From assembly GCA_943324415.2 (NCBI GenBank), contig CALPLN020000072.1, positions 1 through 9,116 on the forward strand: a DNA stretch of 9,116 nt, in the 5' to 3' direction. Both the position numbers and the translations under genes were made by a program. The stretch comes from Sediminibacterium ginsengisoli (GTDB taxonomy: Bacteria > Bacteroidota > Bacteroidia > Chitinophagales > Chitinophagaceae). A model generated the notes under the pieces. The model was not told the DNA's origin, searched no databases, and saw only the letters and a program-made list of their open reading frames with translations. Positions 1-6,362 of the stretch are shown here, piece after piece. Numbering within the stretch: position 1 is the stretch's first letter; each line of letters begins with the position of its first letter.

Positions 1-236
1 ATGTTTTAAAATGTGCTTATTCAAAACAACAAGTTGGAATGTTTGTTTGGGCAAAAATTCCAGCCACATTCAAAGACGGTTATGCGTTGAGTGATAAAGT
101 GCTTTACGAAGCCAATGTATTTATCACTCCTGGTGGAATCTTTGGTTCTGCTGGTAACGATTATATCCGTGTGAGTTTGTGTGGGTCTTTAGAAAAATTT
201 AGTGAAGCAATTAAAAGAATTGAAGCATGCGTTTAA
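1..236 (+). CDS. Class I/II PLP-dependent aminotransferase, C-terminal fragment
   Basis: This is the 3' end of a gene that enters from the left edge. The frame is open from base 3 and gives 77 residues, so the internal ATG at 39 is not the real start. The visible part is the small domain of a fold-type I aminotransferase. It has the GMFVWAKIP strand, then VFITPGGIFG, then YIRVSLC, whose Arg matches the substrate alpha-carboxylate-binding Arg of aspartate aminotransferases. The PLP lysine lies outside the window. It overlaps tyrA by 10 bp, which suggests translational coupling. In Bacteroidota this position is usually held by an aminotransferase acting on aromatic keto acids or prephenate, with a prephenate dehydratase gene upstream; that role is inferred from context. 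Family membership is fairly sure, substrate is not. Confidence 0.85.
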   Translation, partial: VLKCAYSKQQVGMFVWAKIPATFKDGYALSDKVLYEANVFITPGGIFGSAGNDYIRVSLCGSLEKFSEAIKRIEACV

Positions 237-1066
237 CAGTGATTGGTATTGGATTGATTGGTGGCTCTCTTGCACTGACCCTAAAGCAAAAAGGCTTTGT
301 GGATCATGTGATAGGAGTGGACAACAATTCTTTGCACCAAACACAAGCATTGGAATTGGGCATCGTTGACGAGATCATGACCTTGGAAGAAGCGATTGCC
401 TCATCCGATTTGATTGCCATTACCACGCCGGTAAATATTGCAGAAATTTTGCTACCCACTATTTTAGAGAAAATTGACAAGCAGGTTGTATTTGATGTAG
501 GGTCTACTAAGGAAAGTATTGTAAAAATCGCGAACGCGCATTCCAAGAAAGGAAGATTCGTTCCAACCCACCCCATGTGGGGAACTGAATTTAGTGGTCC
601 AGAAGCAGCTCAACAAGATGCATTTAAGGAAAAGGCAACTGTCATTTGTAATAAAGAACAAATAGACCAAGATGCCTTGAAATTAGTAGAGCAAGTGTAT
701 GAGCAATTAGGGATGCATATATTATACATGGATGCAACGAAGCACGACATCCATGTGGCTTACGTAAGCCATATATCGCATATCACTTCTTTTGCATTGG
801 CTAATACCGTGTTAGAGAAGGAGAAAGAGTCTGATGCTATTTTTGAATTAGCGAGTGGTGGTTTTGAAAGCACAGTGCGTTTGGCCAAGTCCAATGCAGC
901 AATGTGGGTTCCCATCTTCATGCAGAATAAGGAAAATGTGTTGGATGTGCTAAATGAGCATATCAGTCAATTGAAAAAGTTTAAGTCATGTCTTGAAAAA
1001 GAAAATTTTGACTACTTATCTGATTTGATTGAAAATGCGAATGGTATTAAAAGAATTTTAAAATAA
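227..1066 (+). CDS. tyrA: Prephenate dehydrogenase (TyrA), without ACT domain
   Basis: TyrA oxidatively decarboxylates prephenate to 4-hydroxyphenylpyruvate, the committed step to tyrosine, in the cytoplasm. The 279-residue protein begins with a Rossmann fold: GIGLIG at residues 7-12 and Asp32 at the end of the second strand, which suggests NAD rather than NADP. DVGSTK lies at 90-95. The family's catalytic-region motif HPM-G appears as HPMWGTE at 115-121. The helical dimerisation domain carries HVAYVSHISH (176-185) and GGFESTVRLA (211-220). The protein ends where longer homologues, such as the Bacillus enzyme, continue into an ACT domain, so tyrosine feedback through ACT is unlikely. The ATG lies inside the aminotransferase gene, 10 bp before its stop. 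Arogenate cannot be excluded as substrate. Confidence 0.95.
   Translation: MRLTVIGIGLIGGSLALTLKQKGFVDHVIGVDNNSLHQTQALELGIVDEIMTLEEAIASSDLIAITTPVNIAEILLPTILEKIDKQVVFDVGSTKESIVKIANAHSKKGRFVPTHPMWGTEFSGPEAAQQDAFKEKATVICNKEQIDQDALKLVEQVYEQLGMHILYMDATKHDIHVAYVSHISHITSFALANTVLEKEKESDAIFELASGGFESTVRLAKSNAAMWVPIFMQNKENVLDVLNEHISQLKKFKSCLEKENFDYLSDLIENANGIKRILK
756..771. repeat. 16-bp perfect palindrome inside tyrA
   Basis: TGGCTTACGTAAGCCA equals its own reverse complement. Past one mismatched pair the arms gain two more pairs, so 10 of 11 positions match over 753-774. It lies within the codons for HVAYVSH of TyrA, a conserved part of the enzyme. It may be a protein-binding site or chance; there is no direct evidence of function. 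Confidence 0.5.
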
Positions 1067-1073
1067 AATTCTT
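1051..1073 (+). repeat. AT-rich inverted repeat over the tyrA stop codon
   Basis: AAGAATTTTA and TAAAATTCTT form a perfect 10-bp inverted repeat around an AAA loop. It covers the last tyrA codons and the TAA stop at 1064-1066. Only one of the ten pairs is G-C, so the RNA hairpin would be weak, and no T-tract follows directly. It may slow 3' decay or be accidental in AT-rich DNA. Confidence 0.4.
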
Positions 1074-1098
1074 ATTAAAGGAAATTAAAAAAATAAAA

Positions 1099-2874
1099 AT
1101 GAAGAAAACAGAAGAGATGAATACAACGAATGAATTGATTGAAGCAGTAAAAACAAAAATGACTTTTGCTGAAATCGGAATCAATGAGCAATTGGTGAAA
1201 TCAGTCACAGAATTAGGATATACACACGCAACAGAAATTCAAGAGCGCGCGATTCCTGTATTGATTAGTGGAACGAAAGATTTTATTGGATTGGCACAGA
1301 CAGGAACAGGTAAAACTGCCGCATTTGGTTTGCCATTATTACAATTGATCAAAACTGCAAACAAATATCCTCAAGCATTGGTTGTTTGTCCAACTAGAGA
1401 ATTGTGTATGCAAATTGTAAATGAATTGAACTTGTTTAAGAAGCATGTTACAGGTTTACAAGTATTGGCAGTATATGGTGGAACTTCTATCAGCATGCAA
1501 ATTAGAGACCTAAAAAGAGGCGTTCAAATTATTGTAGCTACACCAGGTCGTTTGATCGACTTGATCGAAAGAAAAGCAATCAACTTAGAGCAAATTGAAT
1601 ATGTGGTATTGGATGAGGCAGATGAAATGTTGAACATGGGATTCCAAGAAGACATTGAGTTTATCTTAAAAAATACACCTAACAGAGAGAGTATCTGGTT
1701 GTTTAGTGCAACAATGCCTACTGAAATTAAGAAAGTAAGTAAGCGTTATATGAAAGAGCCAGTAGAAGTAACGATTGGTAAAGTGAATGCGACCAATAAG
1801 AGCATTGACCACCAATATTATGTTACCTCGGCACAATATCGCTATGAGACTTTAAAAAGAATCATCGATTTTAATCCAGGTATCTATGGTATCATTTTCA
1901 CACGTACCAAAGCGGATGCACAAGATGTTTCTGCTCGTTTAACACGTGAAGGATATGATATCGATGCAATCCATGGTGACTTAACACAACAACAACGTGA
2001 TAGAGTCATGGGTCAATTTAGAGATAAAACTTTACAATTGTTAATTGCAACAGATGTTGCAGCTCGTGGTATCGACGTAAAAGGAATTACACATGTAATC
2101 AACTTTGAATTACCAGATGACGTAGAAGTGTATACACACCGTAGTGGTCGTACAGGACGTGCTGGAAGTCAAGGTGTTTGTATTTCAATTGTACATGCAA
2201 GAGAAACATACAGATTGCGTCAGATTGAAAATATCAACAAGAGTACATTCCATAAATTAGATATCCCTAGTGGTAAGGATGTTTGTAGAAAGCAGTTCTT
2301 CCATGTAATGGATAAATTGATGTCTACAGACGTAAGTCATGGCGATTATGAAACTTATGTACCTATGTTAGCAGAGAAATTTGCTGATATGACTAAAGAG
2401 GAAATCTTAAAAAGAGTTGCCGCTTTGGAATTCAACCGTTTCTTAAGCTATTATGAGAATGCACCTGATTTAAATTTAAGAGCTGCAGAAAAGAATGGTC
2501 GTAGAGAACCAATGCAACAACAAGATCGCAATCGCGATAGAGGTCGTCAAGAATTTAGCGGTGGAGATCGCGGAGATCGTGGAGGTCGTGCTCAATCAAG
2601 AGGTACTGCAGGTGCAACACGTTTGTTTGTGAACCTAGGTACTAAAGATGGTTTCTACAAAGCAAGCTTCTTACAATTCATTTTAGATATGAGTGATTTG
2701 AAGAAAGAAGTCTTAGGTAGAATTGATATGAGAGATATGAATAGCTGGATCGAAATTGAAGCAGGTTCTGCTAAAAAGATGATCTCTTCTTTAGACGGTA
2801 AAAATTATAAAGGACGTCGTATTCGCATGAATGATGCAGATAGCGGTGGTCAAAGAGGAAGTAACGAAGGATAA
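1099..2874 (+). CDS. DEAD-box ATP-dependent RNA helicase with DbpA-type RNA-binding domain
   Basis: An ATP-driven RNA unwinding enzyme, probably for ribosome assembly, mRNA turnover or cold adaptation. All core motifs are present in the 591 residues. The Q motif has Phe23 and Gln48. Motif I is AQTGTGKT (66-73), followed by PTREL (98-102), TPGR (148-151), DEAD (172-175) and SAT (203-205). The second RecA domain has IIFTRTK (265-271), ATDVAARGID (317-326) and HRSGRTGRAG (347-356). A basic Arg/Gly/Asp linker (about 468-502) leads to a C-terminal domain (about 507-577) resembling the DbpA RNA-binding domain, so it is closer to DeaD/CsdA or DbpA than to short RhlE proteins. The ATG at 1099 has AAAGGAAA about 15 bp upstream; Met7 is an alternative start. 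It sits 32 bp after tyrA and 36 bp before the DAHP synthase gene, and probably shares their transcript despite having no pathway role. The precise RNA target cannot be told. Confidence 0.95.
   Translation: MKKTEEMNTTNELIEAVKTKMTFAEIGINEQLVKSVTELGYTHATEIQERAIPVLISGTKDFIGLAQTGTGKTAAFGLPLLQLIKTANKYPQALVVCPTRELCMQIVNELNLFKKHVTGLQVLAVYGGTSISMQIRDLKRGVQIIVATPGRLIDLIERKAINLEQIEYVVLDEADEMLNMGFQEDIEFILKNTPNRESIWLFSATMPTEIKKVSKRYMKEPVEVTIGKVNATNKSIDHQYYVTSAQYRYETLKRIIDFNPGIYGIIFTRTKADAQDVSARLTREGYDIDAIHGDLTQQQRDRVMGQFRDKTLQLLIATDVAARGIDVKGITHVINFELPDDVEVYTHRSGRTGRAGSQGVCISIVHARETYRLRQIENINKSTFHKLDIPSGKDVCRKQFFHVMDKLMSTDVSHGDYETYVPMLAEKFADMTKEEILKRVAALEFNRFLSYYENAPDLNLRAAEKNGRREPMQQQDRNRDRGRQEFSGGDRGDRGGRAQSRGTAGATRLFVNLGTKDGFYKASFLQFILDMSDLKKEVLGRIDMRDMNSWIEIEAGSAKKMISSLDGKNYKGRRIRMNDADSGGQRGSNEG
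2563..2589 (+). repeat. 9-bp tandem repeat in the helicase linker
   Basis: Three consecutive 9-bp units, GGAGATCGC, GGAGATCGT and GGAGGTCGT, encode GDR-GDR-GGR (residues 489-497) of the helicase's basic linker. Such RGG-like tracts add nonspecific RNA affinity. The near-identical units could change copy number by replication slippage in steps of three residues without breaking the frame. Confidence 0.7.
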
Positions 2875-2910
2875 TATATAATCACATCTCAAATATTAAA
2901 ATTGGTTAAC

Positions 2911-3966
2911 ATGGAAAGTTTATTAAAAAAAGCACCATTGATTATTTCAGGTCCTTGTAGTGCAGAAACCGAAGAACAAGTAATGGAAACAGCTAAGCGA
3001 TTGGCTGCTACTGGAAGAGTGGACATTATGCGTGCAGGCATCTGGAAGCCAAGAACAAGACCTGGAAGTTTTGAAGGCATAGGTACAAAAGGTTTACCTT
3101 GGTTGCAACAAGCAAAAAAGGAAACAGGATTGCCTATTGCTGTAGAAGTGGCAACTGCAAAACAAGTAGAAGATGCGTTGCATTTTGATGTAGACGTTCT
3201 ATGGATTGGTGCCAGAACCACTGTCAACCCTTTTAGCGTGCAAGAAATTGCAGATGCATTAAGAGGGGTAAAAGTGCCAGTTTTAATAAAAAATCCGTTA
3301 AATCCAGATCTAGAATTATGGGTAGGTGGAATGGAGCGTATTGCTAAAGCAGGAATCGAAGAACTTGGGTTAATCCATAGAGGCTTTAGCTCTTATGGCA
3401 ATACAGAATTCCGTAATGCCCCAATGTGGCATTTAGCGATTGAGATGAAACGTCGTTTCCCGAACGTTCCAATGATCAATGATCCTTCACATATTTGTGG
3501 ACGTCGTGATATTTTACAAGAAGTAGCACAACAAGCCATTGACTTAGATTTTGATGGTTTAATCATTGAATCACATATCGATCCAGACAATGCTTGGAGT
3601 GATGCGAAACAACAAATCACCCCAGAAGTATTAAAGGAGATGTTGGAAGCGATTCGTTGGAGAAAAGAAGATGTAGCTTCTGAAGAATTCCATATGGCCT
3701 TAGAAAAATTACGTCAACAAATCAATCAATTAGATGACGAGTTGTTACAAGTTTTATCTACACGTATGAAAGTGGCACAAAAAATCGGTGAATACAAAAA
3801 GAACAACGATATCACCATTCTTCAAACCAACCGTTGGAATGAAATTTTAGAAAGAGCGGTGGTGAAAGGAAACAAAATGGGATTGAGTGACGACTTTATC
3901 ACTAAGTACATGGATGCAGTGCATATGGAAAGCATACAACAACAAAATAAAATTATGAATAGCTAA
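2911..3966 (+). CDS. Bifunctional DAHP synthase / chorismate mutase (AroQ type)
   Basis: Condenses phosphoenolpyruvate with erythrose 4-phosphate to DAHP, the first shikimate step, and rearranges chorismate to prephenate. Residues 1 to about 255 are a type I DAHP synthase barrel. It has GPCSAE (14-19, metal Cys16), KPRTRP (46-51), GARTT (100-104), KNP (127-129), DPSHICGRRD (191-200, metal His194), and Glu220 and Asp231 in the other two metal-ligand positions. Residues about 260-351 are an AroQ-class helical chorismate mutase. Arg268, Arg285, Lys296, Arg308 and Gln345 line up with Arg11, Arg28, Lys39, Arg51 and Gln88 of the E. coli mutase, while its Glu52 is Trp309. There is no N-terminal ferredoxin-like extension, so allostery probably runs through the mutase domain, as described for the Prevotella enzyme of this layout. 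I chose the ATG at 2911 over a TTG at 2902 because homologues start close to the GPCSAE strand. The domains and roles are secure. Confidence 0.95.
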   Translation: MESLLKKAPLIISGPCSAETEEQVMETAKRLAATGRVDIMRAGIWKPRTRPGSFEGIGTKGLPWLQQAKKETGLPIAVEVATAKQVEDALHFDVDVLWIGARTTVNPFSVQEIADALRGVKVPVLIKNPLNPDLELWVGGMERIAKAGIEELGLIHRGFSSYGNTEFRNAPMWHLAIEMKRRFPNVPMINDPSHICGRRDILQEVAQQAIDLDFDGLIIESHIDPDNAWSDAKQQITPEVLKEMLEAIRWRKEDVASEEFHMALEKLRQQINQLDDELLQVLSTRMKVAQKIGEYKKNNDITILQTNRWNEILERAVVKGNKMGLSDDFITKYMDAVHMESIQQQNKIMNS

Positions 3967-3992
3967 GATTGCTGGGTTCGCCCAGTAATCTT
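3965..3992 (+). terminator. Stem-loop with TTCG loop between DAHP synthase and aroB
   Basis: AAGATTGCTGGG, loop TTCG, then CCCAGTAATCTT form a 12-bp stem with one G-U wobble. It starts at the last two bases of the upstream stop codon. No clear T-tract follows (GGTTGTTATAAAC), so it is a poor classical terminator. A partial terminator, attenuator or RNA-processing/stability element separating aroB translation from upstream is possible. The hairpin itself is clear; the role is inferred. Confidence 0.45.
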
Positions 3993-4013
3993 GGTTGTTA
4001 TAAACAGCGCTGA

Positions 4014-5036
4014 ATGAAAAACTGGAAAGTTAAATTCTCAAATAGCACAGTTGAATTTGTGTTAGATGGTAAGTTTGCTGCTATTGGTAAAATGGTAGAT
4101 AAAGCAAATGCAATTTATATCACGGATGAAAATGTGTATGCATTGCATCAAAAGCAATTTAAAGGAAAACCAACCATAGTGATTCCAGCTGGGGAAGTGC
4201 ATAAGCAACAAGCTACAGTAGATTTTATCGTTGAAGCATTATTAAATTTCGGCGCCAATAGACAATCATTTTTGATTGGAGTAGGTGGTGGAGTGGTAAC
4301 GGATATGGTAGGCTATGTAGCAGGAGTATTTATGCGTGGAGTTCAAGTAGGATTTGTGCCAACCACTTTGTTGGCGATGGTAGATGCATCAATCGGCGGG
4401 AAAAACGGGATCGATGTTGGCGTGTACAAAAACATGGTAGGCTTGATACGTCAACCTGCTTTTATATTGTATGATCATAGTTTTTTATCCACATTGCCAA
4501 GCTATCAATGGGAGAATGGCTTTGCTGAAATCATTAAGCATGCAGCTATCAAAGATGCAAAAATGATGAAGGAATTAAATGAAAACAATGTAGCCTTCTA
4601 TCAAAAGAATACTAAGGCCTTAGCTGCATTGATTCAAAAAAATGTAGAGATCAAGGTAAAAGTGGTACAAAAAGACGAGTTCGAGAAAGGAGACCGGAAG
4701 TTGTTAAATTTCGGCCATACATTAGGACATGCGATTGAAAATGAACATGCTTTATTACATGGACATGCAATTAGTGTTGGGATGGTGTATGCTGCTAAAA
4801 TTTCACAAGTCTTACAAGGCTTCACAGGGACTGGTCTATTAGTAGAGACACTTCAAAAATACGGCTTACCAACAGCAATGCATTTTGATGTGGATGCTAC
4901 TATGGAAGTGATGCAAAAAGATAAAAAGAAAGCCAATGCAGGAATGCAATACGTGCTTTTAAATAAAATTGGGAAAGGGGTATATGAAACCATTCCAATG
5001 AAAACTTTACACAAATTGATTAAACTGTATTCTTAA
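4014..5036 (+). CDS. aroB: 3-dehydroquinate synthase
   Basis: Converts DAHP to 3-dehydroquinate, the second shikimate step, using NAD and a divalent metal. The 340-residue length is normal for the family. The NAD-binding region shows PAGEVHK (58-64) and GGGVVTDMVGYVA (91-103), followed by PTTLLAMVDASIGGK (116-130) with catalytic-site lysines. Metal ligands by alignment to the Aspergillus enzyme are Glu172 in GFAEIIKHA (169-177), His235 in NFGHTLGHAIE (232-242) and His249 in HGHAISVGM. The usual Glu of HGE is His251 here, a change I believe is common in Bacteroidota. The ATG follows a 47-bp gap holding the TTCG stem-loop, and the stop is 1 bp before the aroA start, so the two are probably translationally coupled. 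Identification is secure. Confidence 0.96.
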   Translation: MKNWKVKFSNSTVEFVLDGKFAAIGKMVDKANAIYITDENVYALHQKQFKGKPTIVIPAGEVHKQQATVDFIVEALLNFGANRQSFLIGVGGGVVTDMVGYVAGVFMRGVQVGFVPTTLLAMVDASIGGKNGIDVGVYKNMVGLIRQPAFILYDHSFLSTLPSYQWENGFAEIIKHAAIKDAKMMKELNENNVAFYQKNTKALAALIQKNVEIKVKVVQKDEFEKGDRKLLNFGHTLGHAIENEHALLHGHAISVGMVYAAKISQVLQGFTGTGLLVETLQKYGLPTAMHFDVDATMEVMQKDKKKANAGMQYVLLNKIGKGVYETIPMKTLHKLIKLYS

Positions 5037-5037
5037 A

Positions 5038-6327
5038 ATGCTTGCTACAGTTCATCCACATAAATTAAAAGGGGAGCAGGTTGCGCCAGCTAGTAAAAGT
5101 AGTATGCAAAGAGCATGTGCTGCTGCATTACTGCATCATGGCACAACTCGAATCCTAAATCCTGGTCATTCAAATGATGACCTTGCTGCACTCGATGTGA
5201 TCCAAAAATTAGGGGCAAAAGTTCAAGTTGAAAACAACGCATTATTGATTACTTCCAATGGCGTTGACCCTATAGGACCCAATATGAATTGTGGTGAAAG
5301 TGGATTGGGTATCAGGATGTTTACGCCCATTGCTGCTTTAAGTGATCATACGATTACGATCGAAGGAATGGGAAGTTTAGTTAAAAGACCAATGCATTTT
5401 TTTGATACTATTTTTCCCGATTTAGGGATTGAAATACAATCACAAAAAGGGTATTTGCCCATAAAAATAAAAGGTCCATTAAAGCCTGCAAACATTACGG
5501 TAGATGGGTCATTGAGCTCTCAGTTTTTAACTGGGTTGTTGATGGCTTATGCGGCTTCTGGTACAACCGATGCAGTGATTCATGTGCAAGATTTAAAAAG
5601 TAAACCTTATATAGACCTTACTTTATCTGTATTAAATGCATTTGGATGGAAAGTGCAGCATCATCATTATGAGCGTTTTGAATTCTTATCTCATCCAGCA
5701 CTACCAGCGCATATAGCGTATACGGTTGAAGGAGATTGGAGTGGTGCAGCTTTTTTATTAGTTGCAGGCGCAATAGCAGGACCTATCACAGTGAAAGGAT
5801 TGCAGTTGGATTCAACACAAGCAGACAAGGCGGTGATGCAAGCATTAAAAGATGCTGGAGCATCCATTACAATAAAAGAGGATTCAATTTTAATTGGTCC
5901 ATCAATGGATGTCGATGGGCATCCAAGTCATTTAAGCCCATTTGAATTTGACGCGACAGATTGTCCAGATTTATTTCCTCCATTGGTTGCATTAGCTGCT
6001 CAATGTAATGGTATTACAATCATTCAAGGTGTGCGTCGTTTAGCACATAAGGAAAGTGACAGAGGACTTACTTTACAAACTGAATTTGCCAAGTTAGGTA
6101 TTCGAATTGAATTAGAGGATGATAGGATGTTGGTGTATGGTGGAACTGGTATCCATGCAGCAGAAGTATTCTCTCAACATGACCATCGTATCGCGATGGC
6201 TTGCGGGGTAGCTGCATTGTGTGCAGATGGCCCTGTTACCATTAGCGATGCAGAAGCAGTGAATAAGTCTTATACAGATTTCTATGGTCACTTGCAGCAT
6301 CTTGGTGCAAAAGTTGATTTAGATTAA
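5038..6327 (+). CDS. aroA: 3-phosphoshikimate 1-carboxyvinyltransferase (EPSP synthase)
   Basis: Transfers the enolpyruvyl group of PEP to shikimate 3-phosphate, the sixth shikimate step; this is the enzyme inhibited by glyphosate. The 429 residues cover both halves of the inverse alpha/beta barrel. Substrate residues by alignment to E. coli include Lys20, Ser21 and Arg25 (PASKSSMQR), Arg117 (VKRP), Ser160-Ser161-Gln162, Ser188 (SKPYID), Asp311, Lys338-Glu339, Asp382-His383-Arg384 and Lys410. The glyphosate loop is unusual: CGESGLGIRMF (85-95) stands where E. coli has GNAGTAMRPL, so Thr97 becomes Leu90 and Pro101 becomes Met94, while Gly96 and Arg100 are kept as Gly89 and Arg93. The start lies 1 bp after the aroB stop. 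A MurA-like enzyme is excluded by the shikimate-phosphate motifs and context. Confidence 0.96.
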   Translation: MLATVHPHKLKGEQVAPASKSSMQRACAAALLHHGTTRILNPGHSNDDLAALDVIQKLGAKVQVENNALLITSNGVDPIGPNMNCGESGLGIRMFTPIAALSDHTITIEGMGSLVKRPMHFFDTIFPDLGIEIQSQKGYLPIKIKGPLKPANITVDGSLSSQFLTGLLMAYAASGTTDAVIHVQDLKSKPYIDLTLSVLNAFGWKVQHHHYERFEFLSHPALPAHIAYTVEGDWSGAAFLLVAGAIAGPITVKGLQLDSTQADKAVMQALKDAGASITIKEDSILIGPSMDVDGHPSHLSPFEFDATDCPDLFPPLVALAAQCNGITIIQGVRRLAHKESDRGLTLQTEFAKLGIRIELEDDRMLVYGGTGIHAAEVFSQHDHRIAMACGVAALCADGPVTISDAEAVNKSYTDFYGHLQHLGAKVDLD

Positions 6328-6362
6328 ATTGCTTAACTTGTAATCACTATAATAGTATATAC

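Noticed and set aside
304..576. Minus-strand open frame of 90 codons opposite tyrA
   Set aside because: It lies wholly within a gene with clear family motifs on the other strand, and its product shows no domain or signal.
2902..2910. TTG start three codons upstream of the DAHP synthase ATG
   Set aside because: The ATG at 2911 is a better start codon, neither has a ribosome-binding sequence, and the added residues are not expected in the family.
2889..3227. Minus-strand open frame of 112 codons opposite the DAHP synthase start
   Set aside because: It runs opposite the conserved GPCSAE and KPRTRP codons and has no recognisable domain.
5736..5945. Plus-strand 69-codon open frame inside aroA
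   Set aside because: It is out of frame within conserved AroA sequence, and its product has no family resemblance.
6348..6353. TATAAT before aroC as a promoter box
   Set aside because: It is only 9 bp from the start codon, has no upstream partner at proper spacing, and the Bacteroidota consensus is TAnnTTTG.
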